A DNA stretch of 64,000 bases, taken from Thermogemmatispora sp042408965. GTDB lineage: Bacteria; Chloroflexota; Ktedonobacteria; Ktedonobacterales; Ktedonobacteraceae. Of the stretch, positions 35,990-44,342 are shown piece after piece (the stretch's first letter is position 1; every line of letters begins with the position of its first letter). The notes under the pieces were generated by a model. That model saw only the letters and a program-made list of their open reading frames with translations, was not told the DNA's origin and searched no databases. Position numbers and translations under genes: made by a program. The stretch is taken from contig JBHOQN010000072.1 in the NCBI GenBank assembly GCA_042408965.1, positions 28,277 to 92,276 on the forward strand, written 5' to 3'.

Positions 35990-36433
35990 GCCACGGACCA
36001 GGCCAGCGGACCGGCAAGCAGTCGCGCGCCTGCGATCGTTCTCGCGGGCAGATCTCGACTACCCTTGCACAGGGGGCTGGCTGGAACAGAAGAGAACAGA
36101 GCAGAGCGAGAAAGCGCATCTCTCTCAATCGGGCGTTTTCGCCCCCAGAGAGGCATCTGTGCAGGGCGTCCTCCAGAGATCCGGTATCTGGACGGACGCT
36201 CTTCCGTTGTGCAGGTCTGGAGAGAGGGCAGCGCACCTCTGTCTACAACCATTCCTGTACCAGGCACGTAATATCTGAGACGGCTGGAAAGCATACGCTA
36301 CCCGGTACAGAGTAGAGTCGTCTGCACGAGAGAGCCTGGCCGCCATAGACAGCGGCTGCGCCAGATGCGAAAATAGAAGAGCGCCTGCTCGACGTCAGCG
36401 ATGAGAGTACAGCAAGCAGGAGTGGTGATAGAC
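35990..36433. other. Intergenic region between DUF4870 paralogues
   Basis: 444 bases. A hairpin GGGCG-TTTT-CGCCC near 36134-36147, flanked by CTCTCT/AGAGAG, is the only clear structure and could terminate the first gene. No RNA gene or strong promoter was found. Confidence 0.35.
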
Positions 36434-37027
36434 ATGAGTTGGAATCCGAATCAACAAGCACAGGGTCAACAGTACCCTGATCCCCAGCAGCCACCTTCTG
36501 GCGGCACCGGCGGCTATGGGAGCTATGGGAGCTACGGCGGCGGCCAGAGTGGTCCACCGCCCTATACCTACGGCCAGCAGCAGCAACAACAGCAGTATCG
36601 CTACCAGCCACCGGCCAGCGTGTCGCGCGCATCCAGCGCCTTTGATCCGACCAGCTTCAAAATGGAGGCCAAAAACGAAGCCCTCCTCAGCTATCTCTTC
36701 TGGTTCTTCACAGGCATCTTCTTTTTCCTCTTTGAGAGGAAGAACCGCTTTGTGCGCTTCCACGCCGCCCAGTCAACACTGCTCTTTGGCAGCCTGACGC
36801 TCGTCTACGCCGTGGTCAAGCTGATCGGGCTGATCCCTCTCCTGGGAACAGTGATTCTGGCCCTCCCTCTGACCTGCGCGTCCTGGGTGGTGCTCGGCAT
36901 CGGAGGCCTGCTCTGGATCTTTCTGATGTTGATGGCTTACCGCGGCGCCTACATCAAGCTGCCAGTTGTCGGCGAGTACGCCGATGGCCTGGTCACGCGC
37001 TTCACACGCAAGCCGCGCACGCCATAA
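36434..37027 (+). CDS. DUF4870 membrane protein with Gln/Gly/Tyr-rich tail (copy 2)
   Basis: 197 residues from ATG 36434 (AGCAGGAG upstream). Like copy 1 it starts MSWNP, has a low-complexity Gln/Tyr/Gly/Pro N-terminus (residues 1-65), then a hydrophobic domain with LSYLFWFFTGIFFFLFERKN and RFVRFHAAQSTLLFG, ending AYIKLPVVGEYADG. The two tandem genes are diverged duplicates; the membrane domain is more conserved than the tail. Role unknown. Confidence 0.82.
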   Translation: MSWNPNQQAQGQQYPDPQQPPSGGTGGYGSYGSYGGGQSGPPPYTYGQQQQQQQYRYQPPASVSRASSAFDPTSFKMEAKNEALLSYLFWFFTGIFFFLFERKNRFVRFHAAQSTLLFGSLTLVYAVVKLIGLIPLLGTVILALPLTCASWVVLGIGGLLWIFLMLMAYRGAYIKLPVVGEYADGLVTRFTRKPRTP

Positions 37028-37033
37028 GCGGCA

Positions 37034-37074
37034 ACAGCAGGGGCGAGAGAGCTGGCTAGGAAAGCCCCTGCTGT
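37034..37074. terminator. Bidirectional terminator hairpin
   Basis: ACAGCAGGGGC (37034-37044) and GCCCCTGCTGT (37064-37074) form an 11-bp perfect stem. It lies in the convergent gap of DUF4870 copy 2 and hspR and overlaps the last codons of hspR. Confidence 0.55.
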
Positions 37075-37424
37075 AAGCGCTGGATGATCTCTTTGAGGCG
37101 TCGGGTCTCGGCCTCGTGTTGCTCACGCAGGCGGGCGATCTCACGCTCCATCTCCTGCTGCAACTCCTCCATACGATCCTTCATATGCAGGATGGCCTCC
37201 ACCCCCGCCAGATTCACCCCCAGGTCGCGCATAAGGCGGCGGATGTGAATGACGCGCTCGATATCTTTGTCCGAATAGAGACGAGGGCTATGGGGGCTTT
37301 TACCTTTGCGCGCCGGAGAGATCAGCCCAAGACGCTCGTAGTGGCGTAAGGTCTGCTCATGCACCTGAGCTTTCTCCGCAGCGACACTGATAATATACCA
37401 GGCGCCATCCTCACGCTCCGTCAC
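37056..37424 (-). CDS. hspR: HspR-type MerR-family heat-shock repressor
   Basis: 122 residues from GTG 37424, with AAAGGAGGGAGG upstream. MerR helix-turn-helix (about 9-75): HEQTLRHYERLGLISPAR, RLYSDKDIERV and DLGVNLAGVEAIL are signature HspR motifs. The C-terminal 45 residues form a coiled coil (heptads from about 80). HspR represses DnaK/DnaJ/GrpE operons by binding HAIR repeats. It is the last gene of grpE-dnaJ-hspR; a HAIR-like site overlaps the promoter of that operon, indicating autoregulation. Confidence 0.9.
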   Translation of the reverse strand: MTEREDGAWYIISVAAEKAQVHEQTLRHYERLGLISPARKGKSPHSPRLYSDKDIERVIHIRRLMRDLGVNLAGVEAILHMKDRMEELQQEMEREIARLREQHEAETRRLKEIIQRLQQGLS

Positions 37425-37631
37425 AATACCTCCCTCCTTTCATGGATGTGGCCGTGGTCCCTCTAAGGGCCTGCGGTTGAGTTGGATAGAGCGACCGCTC
37501 GTACCTGAGCGACCGCACCAGGATAGGACAGGGCAGGGCAGGGCAAGACTGGCTATTCCAGGACGACCAGCGCCAGACCGGAGTGCGCACGCTGGTGGAC
37601 TGACCCGACCTCCCGACCGGCCGACCGCACG

Positions 37632-38630
37632 TTACGAATGTGCCTCTACGTTGCGACTGCGGGCTAGCTGCTCGAAGAGCTGCCGCTCCTCGCTGGAGAG
37701 GTGCATTGGCAACACAACCCTGACACGTGCGTAGAGGTTGCCCTGGCCCTCGCTGCGCAGACGCGGCATCCCTTTACCAGCCAGGCGAAACAGGCGTCCA
37801 TTCTGCGTCTCCGGGGGAATGGTCAGAATGAGCCTGCGCCCGTCAGGGAGAGGAACCGGGGCCTCTCCCCCCAGCAGGGCTTTGTAGAGATCGACGTCGA
37901 TATCGAGATAAAGATCATCGCCCTTGCGCTCAAAGAGGGGATCAGGCTTGACACTGATGATCAGGTAGAGATCACCGCGCGGCCCGCCGCCGATGCCGGG
38001 CTGGCCCTCGCCCGCAACGCGGATACGCGAGCCGTTGTCGACGCCGGGTGGGATCTTCACCTGCAGTTTCTTGGTGCGCACCACCGTGCCCTGCGCGCCG
38101 CAGGTGCCACAGGCGTGGCCATTGACCTCGCCCGTGCCCTGACAGACAGGGCAGATCTCGGTAGACTGAATATTGAAGGTGCGCGTTCCACCAGTGTAGG
38201 CCTCGCGCAGCGTCACCTCGACCGGTTGCTCGATATTATCGCCGGCGCGACGGCGGAAGTCGCTGCGCTGCGGCCGTGCTCCGCTGCGCCCGAAGAGCGC
38301 CTCGAAGAAGTCCGAGAAGCCGGCGTTGTTATCAAAATCCATCGTCGAGCCACGCCCACCGTAGGGGTAGGCCCGCCTGAAGCCGCCCGAGAAGCCTGAG
38401 AATTGATCCTGCCAGTTCGGCCCCAGTGTGTCATATTTGCGCCGCTTCTCAGGGTCGGAAAGCACCTCGTAGGCTTCGTTGATCTCCTTAAATTTCTCCT
38501 CAGCCCGCTTATCTCCCGGATTGACGTCAGGATGATATTTGCGCGCCAGCTTGCGAAAGGCCTTCTTAATGTCGTCGGCACTGGCGCCACGCGAGACGCC
38601 GAGGATCTTGTAATAGTCCTTATAGTCCAT
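37632..38630 (-). CDS. dnaJ: DnaJ-type co-chaperone with half zinc finger
   Basis: 332 residues. J domain (1-70, with HPD in RKYHPDVNPG), a Gly/Phe region (about 80-105), then a shortened cysteine region containing only two CxxC units, CPVCQGTG and CGTCGAQG, instead of the usual four. The C-terminal substrate domains (GDLYLIISVKPDPLFERKGDDLY; GKGMPRLRSEGQGNLY) are complete. So it is intermediate between DnaJ and zinc-free CbpA. It lies between grpE and hspR; dnaK is not nearby. The 207-base gap to hspR holds CAGGG repeats. Confidence 0.9.
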   Translation of the reverse strand: MDYKDYYKILGVSRGASADDIKKAFRKLARKYHPDVNPGDKRAEEKFKEINEAYEVLSDPEKRRKYDTLGPNWQDQFSGFSGGFRRAYPYGGRGSTMDFDNNAGFSDFFEALFGRSGARPQRSDFRRRAGDNIEQPVEVTLREAYTGGTRTFNIQSTEICPVCQGTGEVNGHACGTCGAQGTVVRTKKLQVKIPPGVDNGSRIRVAGEGQPGIGGGPRGDLYLIISVKPDPLFERKGDDLYLDIDVDLYKALLGGEAPVPLPDGRRLILTIPPETQNGRLFRLAGKGMPRLRSEGQGNLYARVRVVLPMHLSSEERQLFEQLARSRNVEAHS

Positions 38631-38725
38631 CTGCCCGCCCCTTTTTCGCGGTTACAGCCTGCGGTACATTCGCTCAGCTTGTCTCTCTCAACAGGCCCTG
38701 TGGGGGAGCGCAAGCGATCCACACC

Positions 38726-39391
38726 TCACTCCTCTTTCGGTTGCTCACGCTCCTTGTTACTCGCGGCTACGGTGACCTTGACCCGAGCCGGCCGCAGCGT
38801 CTCATCACTGAGCCGGTAGCCCTTACGCACCTCCTCAACGACGATGCCTTCCGGCTTCTCGCTGTCCTCCACGGCCTCGACGGCCTCGTGAATATAGGGA
38901 TCGAAATGCTCGCCAACTGTCGGCACTGGCGTCAGACCCTCACTGCGAATGACCTCGTTCATCTGCCAGGCAACCAGACGCAACGTCTGCTGCAACCCCT
39001 GGCGATCCAGGGTGTCCTGATAGACCAGTGCGCGCTCGAGATTGTCCATGACCTCCAGTACTTTATTGAGCAGAGCCTTCTTCTGCTGCAGGACACGCTC
39101 GGCGATGTCGCGCTCGCGGCGTTTGCGGAAATTCTCCAGATCAGCGCGCTCGCGGACAAAACGCTCCCAGTTCTCACGCGCCTCCTGGCGCGCCCGCTCG
39201 AGCTGGGCTGTCAACTCGCTCACCTGGGCCTCCAGATGAGCAACGCGCTCTTCCTGTGCGGAGGCCGGCTGCTCCCCCACGGGGCGGGCGGTCTCCTCCT
39301 GGCCCTCGCCCTCCTGCGGCTGCGATTTCTGGACCTGAGAGGCCTGTTCGTCCTGCGGCGTCGTTGCGGATTCCCTGGGTTCTTCCGTCAT
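38726..39391 (-). CDS. grpE: Nucleotide exchange factor GrpE
   Basis: 221 residues. A disordered Glu/Gln-rich N-terminus (1-50), a long dimerisation coiled coil (about 50-100), ENFRKRRERDIAER, then the beta-domain: GLTPVPTVGEHFDPYIHEAV and VVEEVRKGYRLSDETLRPARVKV. GrpE releases ADP from DnaK. First gene of the minus-strand operon; its promoter (39507-39535) carries a HAIR-like operator. DnaK is absent from the window. Confidence 0.95.
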   Translation of the reverse strand: MTEEPRESATTPQDEQASQVQKSQPQEGEGQEETARPVGEQPASAQEERVAHLEAQVSELTAQLERARQEARENWERFVRERADLENFRKRRERDIAERVLQQKKALLNKVLEVMDNLERALVYQDTLDRQGLQQTLRLVAWQMNEVIRSEGLTPVPTVGEHFDPYIHEAVEAVEDSEKPEGIVVEEVRKGYRLSDETLRPARVKVTVAASNKEREQPKEE

Positions 39392-39506
39392 AGCTACACT
39401 CCCCTGTTCAGAATGGATCTATTAAAAATGGAGCAGGGCGCAGCCTGCTCTACGGCCTGCCGCACCCCGTCATCTATGCTAGCGGAGTGGGATTTACTAT
39501 CGTTTT

Positions 39507-39537
39507 AGTATAAATCTTGAGCCTCCTGCTGTCAAGT
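39507..39537 (-). promoter_or_regulatory. grpE promoter with HAIR-like HspR operator
   Basis: On the minus strand TTGACA (39530-39535) and TATACT (39507-39512), 17-base spacer. Overlapping it, CTTGAGC-N7-TGTCAAG (39516-39536) matches 11 of 14 positions of the HAIR consensus CTTGAGT-N7-ACTCAAG. The operator covers the -35 and the spacer, the position expected for a repressor. It supports negative control of grpE-dnaJ-hspR by HspR. Confidence 0.72.
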
Positions 39538-39609
39538 TTCGCTGGCCAGAGGCCAGCGAACACGCCCTCGACGCTCTCGCGCCAGCGTGCAGAGATGAGT
39601 CGGCCCTCC

Positions 39610-40503
39610 TCACCAGAGGCCCGGCGTCTCTGGCGCTGCGATGAGCATCCCATCCTCCCAGCGCGGACCACGCTCGAGCAGGATGGGGCCAAAAAGTACC
39701 TCCTGGGTAACGGCGATGCGCTCGTGCTTCCAGAGATCGAGCATGGCCAGAAAGGTGACGACGATCACCAGACGCGAGCGCTCTTCTGCCAGCACCTCGC
39801 TCAGCAGCAGGCGGGGACGCTCCCTGAGGCGCGTGACGATCTCGGCGATGCGCTCGCTCACGCGCACGCGGGCCAGCGGGAGCAGCTCGGCTGTGGCGCT
39901 TTCGTCTCTGGCGCGCACTTCGAGGAGGCGCCGGAAGGTCTGTGCCAGCGAGCGGGCCTCCAGGCCGATGAGCGAAGGCGGGGTCCAGGCCAGCTGCGTC
40001 TCGATGCCGGCCAGCAGGCTGGAGCGGCCATAGGTCTGCAGACCGGCCTCTTCGCGCCGGCGCAAGGCGCTGGCGATCTCCCTGGCGACGCGGTACTCGA
40101 CCAGATGGCGCTGCAGCTCCTCGGCCATCTCGGCCGCCTGGCGCGCCTCTTCCGTGGCCTCCTGACGCGGGCTGCGCGGCAAGAGGCTCTGGGATTTAAT
40201 AAAGAGCAGGCGCGCTGCAATCGAGACAAAGGCGGCCATGTTCGCCAGCGGCAGCTCCTCCTCGCGCCAGCGCTGCAGATAGGCGATGTATTGATCGGTC
40301 ACGGCAACCAGCGAAATCGTGGTAATCTCCATCTGGCGCTTCTCGATCAGATGGAGCAGCAGCTCCAGAGGACCCTCAAACACTGGCAGGCGTACCACGT
40401 AGCCGGTCGGCGGGAGCGCCAGCATCCCCTGGATCTCCTGCGGTCCCTGCGCCAGGGTGGCGCCTTCGGGAGCGACCACAGTGCGTGTGTCAATCTCATC
40501 CAT
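39610..40503 (-). CDS. scpA: Segregation and condensation protein A
   Basis: 297 residues from ATG 40503; the upstream frame to 40680 is an Arg/Pro-rich read-through. N-terminal kleisin signature VRLPVFEGPLELLLHLIEKRQMEI, then SLVAVTDQYIAYLQ, and a C-terminal winged helix (ERSRLVIVVTFLAMLDLWKHERI). ScpA bridges SMC with ScpB in the chromosome-condensin complex. It lies downstream of an HD protein and an M50 protease on the same strand; scpB is not seen here. Confidence 0.92.
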   Translation of the reverse strand: MDEIDTRTVVAPEGATLAQGPQEIQGMLALPPTGYVVRLPVFEGPLELLLHLIEKRQMEITTISLVAVTDQYIAYLQRWREEELPLANMAAFVSIAARLLFIKSQSLLPRSPRQEATEEARQAAEMAEELQRHLVEYRVAREIASALRRREEAGLQTYGRSSLLAGIETQLAWTPPSLIGLEARSLAQTFRRLLEVRARDESATAELLPLARVRVSERIAEIVTRLRERPRLLLSEVLAEERSRLVIVVTFLAMLDLWKHERIAVTQEVLFGPILLERGPRWEDGMLIAAPETPGLW

Positions 40504-40695
40504 AGACGGGCGATTCTCATTTCTGGCCGGAGCGGAGCACGGCGGCCTGCCCCCGCTGCCGGCTGGCAGTTCTGGGACGAGTATAGAGAGATTGTTGGCA
40601 AAGGTCAATCTGAGAGAGCCAGGGCCCGGCACGTGCCTGGAGGAAGGTGCTCTGCGCGCAGCGTGCTGGAAGCCACCCACGAGCCAGGTACGACG

Positions 40696-41217
40696 CTAGG
40701 AGACCTCATCGACCAGATGCAGCTCGGCAGCGGGGCCTGCAGGCTGATGATGGGTGCGAATATAGAGGACCACGCGCTCGGAGAGACCGGCCGCGGCGGC
40801 AAGACTCGCCCCCACCTCGGCATGCCACCAGGCCGCGCCCAGCGCGCGCCGCCAGCGCGGCAGACTGGATGTCGGATAGACGGCAATGCGCCTCAGCAGG
40901 CGCGGGGCACAACGACGACCCAGCACGATGAGGGGACGTGTCCAGAAAGGGACCCGGCCGTCTCCCTTCCCGGCATCGTGCAGCAGGGCGGCCTGCAGCA
41001 GATCCTGGTCGCGACAGCCGCGCGCCAGTAATCCACGATAGACGCGCAGGCAGTGAGCCTGATCGGCCAGGGACATGCTCTCAAAGAGCTGCAGCGCCAG
41101 AGGAGGGAGCAGGCGCGCCACCTCCGCGCGCTCCTCGGGGCTGAGAGCGCGCTGCCGGCCCAGATGGTTGCTGACCTGCCCGAGACGATAGACGATCCTT
41201 TGCAGCACAGGCAACAT
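40696..41217 (-). CDS. HD-domain hydrolase-like protein
   Basis: 173 residues. LLQAALLHDAGK is the HD metal-binding pair, preceded by CLRVYRGLLARGCRDQD and followed by WWHAEVGASLAAAAGL and TRTHHQP-like ends (IRTHHQPAG), which fit the second and third His positions. Such small HD proteins are phosphohydrolases for unknown nucleotides. ATG at 41217 has a GGGAGCAAGGG site. It sits between the M50 protease and ScpA genes, only 25 bases behind the first. Confidence 0.75.
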   Translation of the reverse strand: MLPVLQRIVYRLGQVSNHLGRQRALSPEERAEVARLLPPLALQLFESMSLADQAHCLRVYRGLLARGCRDQDLLQAALLHDAGKGDGRVPFWTRPLIVLGRRCAPRLLRRIAVYPTSSLPRWRRALGAAWWHAEVGASLAAAAGLSERVVLYIRTHHQPAGPAAELHLVDEVS

Positions 41218-41242
41218 CCGATCCCTTGCTCCCCCTCTCGCT

Positions 41243-41977
41243 TCAGAAGGTATAGAGGGCCGTCACGGTTGTTAGGGGCTGGCCCATCACCAGGCTGGCG
41301 ATATTGAGGGACCCCAGCAGAATATAGAACGGGATATGGAAGAAGGGAAGCCCGCCCAGGCCGGAGAACTGGGCCAGGAAGGGGAGCACAAAGAAGAGCA
41401 GGAGGATGATGAAGGGACCCCAGGGGGCTGAGCGCGCAAACTGCAGCGCCTCGCGTGTGGGCAGGAGCATGTAGACGATCTCGTAGCCATCGAGGGGATA
41501 GATAGGCAGGGCATTAAAGATGGCCAGAGAGACATTGACCACCCCAAAGACCAGCAAGAGCTGAGGAATGCGCACCAGCAGGCCATTCTCTTCCAGGAAG
41601 GGCAGCGTCAGGCGCGTGAGCAGGATGAAGAGCAGGCCCAGGAGCAGGCTGAAGAGGGGTCCGGCCAGCGCCACCATGATCGGGCCAGCGTTGCGCCCGC
41701 CGCGTAGCTTCCAGGGATCAATCTTGACGGGCCGTCCCCAGCCAAGGCCCACCGGACCCGCGGTTACCGGCAAAAAGGCCAGAATGATACACAGAAGTGT
41801 GCCGAGGGCGTCGATATGGCTGCGCAGATTGAGCGTGTAGCGCCCCTCGCTCCGGGGCGTTGGATCGCCGAGCCAGACGGCCATCTGGGCATGGGCGAAC
41901 TCATGCAGGGGGATCGCCGCCAGAAAGGAGGCAAGGATCATCAACGCCAGGATGACATCGATTCCAGTTCTACTCAT
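41243..41977 (-). CDS. Site-2 protease family (M50) membrane metallopeptidase
   Basis: 244 residues from ATG 41977, with GGAGAAAGG upstream. HEFAH in PLHEFAHAQMAVWLGD is the zinc site; LPIYPLDGYEI is the third-ligand NxxPxPPLDG-type segment. Five to six transmembrane helices. The short rhomboid-like form without PDZ matches non-RseP S2P homologues. Substrate unknown. Probably in an operon with the HD protein and scpA. Confidence 0.9.
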   Translation of the reverse strand: MSRTGIDVILALMILASFLAAIPLHEFAHAQMAVWLGDPTPRSEGRYTLNLRSHIDALGTLLCIILAFLPVTAGPVGLGWGRPVKIDPWKLRGGRNAGPIMVALAGPLFSLLLGLLFILLTRLTLPFLEENGLLVRIPQLLLVFGVVNVSLAIFNALPIYPLDGYEIVYMLLPTREALQFARSAPWGPFIILLLFFVLPFLAQFSGLGGLPFFHIPFYILLGSLNIASLVMGQPLTTVTALYTF

Positions 41978-42234
41978 GTCTCTGCCTTTCTCCACGTGTA
42001 CAAGTGTCTGCAACCCATCGCTGGTGAAGGCTTCCCACTGCTCAGCACCATGACTGCGGCTCCATGTGCTTGCTCAGTCCATCCCGCAACGTCCTGTCGC
42101 TCACAATGCCTGCTCATCAGGGTTGCAACCTGCTCTGGCTCAATCATCTCAAGCAGGCAGACAGCTCCTGCCACCTGCTCTCACTCGTGTTGCCCATAGG
42201 GGAACCCTCCCCATTCCAGAGAACCAGGCGGTCT

Positions 42235-43155
42235 CTAGGGGGCCAGCAGGTCGATCTCCATCCCTTCGCGGGCCAGCCGGGCACGCGCGAAGCGTTTGCG
42301 GACCTCGATCTCAATGCTGTCGAGTTTTCCGTCATCGTACGTCGGCTCATGATGGAAGAGAATCAACTCATGGACGCCGGCCTGGCGCGCCACACTGGCC
42401 GCCATCTCGTAGGTGCTATGGCCGAAGCCGCGCCTGGAGTGACGATAGTCATCGGGAGTATACTGGGCATCGTGAATGAGCAGATCGGCACCATACAGAA
42501 AGTCCAGAATCTCGGCGTCATAGGGTTCCCCCCACTCCTGATCGGTGGCGTAGATCACACGCCGGCCAGCATACTCAATGGCGTAGAGCAGTGAACCATT
42601 CTGCGGATGCTGATGGGAAAACCTGGCGTGAACGCGCACATCCGCACGGCAATTCAGGGCTTGCGCGCGCCCCTGCGCCCCGTAGAGCAGGACGGGCTGC
42701 TCCTCACCCGGCATCCAGACGATCCAGGCATCGTCCTCTAACGTATGGAAGACGCGCCGCGATGGTAAACTGCGAATATCTACCGGGAAATACGGAGGAG
42801 ACATGACAGGGGTTACAAGCTGCTCGAGGCTGCGACCGGCGAGACGTGGACCAAAGAAATCGATGGAGACCTCTGGCTCATACAGGGGGGAGAAGAAGGG
42901 CAGCCCCGACAGGTGATCACCGTGAGCATGGGTGATGAGCAGGGCAATGGAGAGCGCCCTGTTGCCGCTGCGGCGCAGCAATGCCTCGCCCAGGGCGATG
43001 ATTCCACTGCCCGAATCGAGCACAAGCGTGCGATCACCGGCCTCGACCTCAACGCAGGGCGTATTGCCACCATAACGCAGCGTGCGCGGTCCGGGCACGG
43101 GATAGCTTCCACGCACCCCCCAGAAGCGCGTGAGAAAGCGTTGAGTACTGGCCAT
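42235..43155 (-). CDS. MBL-fold metallo-hydrolase (phosphodiesterase-like)
   Basis: 306 residues from ATG 43155 after AAGGAGCAGCTC. N-terminal FWGVRGSYPVPGPRTLRYGGNTPCVEV is the marker of the RNase Z/cyclic phosphodiesterase-like group; THAHGDHLSG is the HxHxDH zinc motif; further ligands in HDAQYTPDDY and LFHHEPTYDD. The gene has a TATAAT -10 on the minus strand at 43207-43212. Enzymatic role not determinable. Confidence 0.85.
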   Translation of the reverse strand: MASTQRFLTRFWGVRGSYPVPGPRTLRYGGNTPCVEVEAGDRTLVLDSGSGIIALGEALLRRSGNRALSIALLITHAHGDHLSGLPFFSPLYEPEVSIDFFGPRLAGRSLEQLVTPVMSPPYFPVDIRSLPSRRVFHTLEDDAWIVWMPGEEQPVLLYGAQGRAQALNCRADVRVHARFSHQHPQNGSLLYAIEYAGRRVIYATDQEWGEPYDAEILDFLYGADLLIHDAQYTPDDYRHSRRGFGHSTYEMAASVARQAGVHELILFHHEPTYDDGKLDSIEIEVRKRFARARLAREGMEIDLLAP

Positions 43156-43387
43156 GAGCTGCTCCTTATTTCCACCTGACTGACGTATCGCGTACTGTTG
43201 CTTCTCATTATAGCTTGCAGCGATAGCCTTGAAAAGGGAGACGAGCCAGGGTCGACAGGAGAGCAACCTCCCTCTGCCCGCGCAGAGTGACCGGGGCCTC
43301 AGGCTCAACCGTCATAACTGGTACAGTCCTTCTCACACAACACATACGCAGCCCTGAACGCACTTACATCGCAGAAGGAGACATCCC

Positions 43388-44098
43388 ATGCGCGATATTG
43401 CTCGGCAGACGGCATTTCGGCCGCTGCTCTGGCGCTGGCCATTGCTGAGCGCGCTGCTGATGATGGCGGCCTGCGGCGGTACTCCCCCGCCCTCGGCACA
43501 GCAGCTCCTGGCCAGCGCGCAGGCGGCCATCCAGAAGGCCCACGCCTACCACTTCAACCTGCAGACCCAGCATGCGGGCACCAGCGCTAATCTGGTGCTG
43601 CAAAGTGCCGATGGCGACCTCGTGGTCCCCGATAAATTGCAGGCGAACGCCACCGCTCAGGTCTTTGGCTCGCTCGTGCAGATCAAGATCATCACCATCG
43701 GTCAGCACCAGTATATGACCGATCCTATCACCGGCCGCTGGGAAACGACCAGCGGGCTACCAGACGCTCAGACCCTCTCCAGCTCACAGACGGGGATCGC
43801 TGGTCTCCTGGGCCATATCCAGAATCCATCGACGCCGAGCAACTCCAGCGTCGATGGTGTCTCCTGCTGGAGCACCAGTGGTAAGCTGGACGCGCAGTAC
43901 CTGAGCGGCATCCTGGGCAATCAGGCGAAGGCTGGTTCGCTACTGGACGCGACCACCTGTATCGGCACATCCGACCATCTTCCCTACTTGATTCGCCTCA
44001 CCGGTATAGCCACCGCGGGCGATAGCAGCCAGACCGTACGCACACTGAAGCTCTCGAAGTTCAACGAGGCGATCACTATCAATGCGCCGGCCCTCTAG
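43388..44098 (+). CDS. LppX/LprA/LprF/LprG-family lipoprotein
   Basis: 236 residues with a signal peptide and lipobox MMAACGG (Cys about 33). The rest has the LppX-type alternating strands: SAQQLLASAQAAIQKAHAYHF, VPDKLQANA, QHQYMTDPITGRWE, and a Cys pair in the C-terminal half. Family members carry lipids in mycobacteria; function here is inferred. It is divergent from the MBL gene. Not near other envelope genes except the membrane-anchored protein that follows. Confidence 0.8.
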   Translation: MRDIARQTAFRPLLWRWPLLSALLMMAACGGTPPPSAQQLLASAQAAIQKAHAYHFNLQTQHAGTSANLVLQSADGDLVVPDKLQANATAQVFGSLVQIKIITIGQHQYMTDPITGRWETTSGLPDAQTLSSSQTGIAGLLGHIQNPSTPSNSSVDGVSCWSTSGKLDAQYLSGILGNQAKAGSLLDATTCIGTSDHLPYLIRLTGIATAGDSSQTVRTLKLSKFNEAITINAPAL

Positions 44099-44342
44099 AT
44101 CTGGTGGGCTGGTAGGCAGGCGAACAGAGACCAGTGCCTCGCTGAAACGGCAGGCCGCGTAGGGTAGGATGGGCGCGGCTGCCGCCCATGGCGCCAGCGC
44201 CAGCGCAGAGGCAGCGAACCGGCGTCCCCTCCCTAACGTAGTACTGATGGGAGCAAGCGAGAACCCGGAAGCGGACGGAGAGAGAACGGTCCGTCCGCTG
44301 ACGCTCATACATGCATGCATGAAGGAGAAACAAGGAGCGGCC

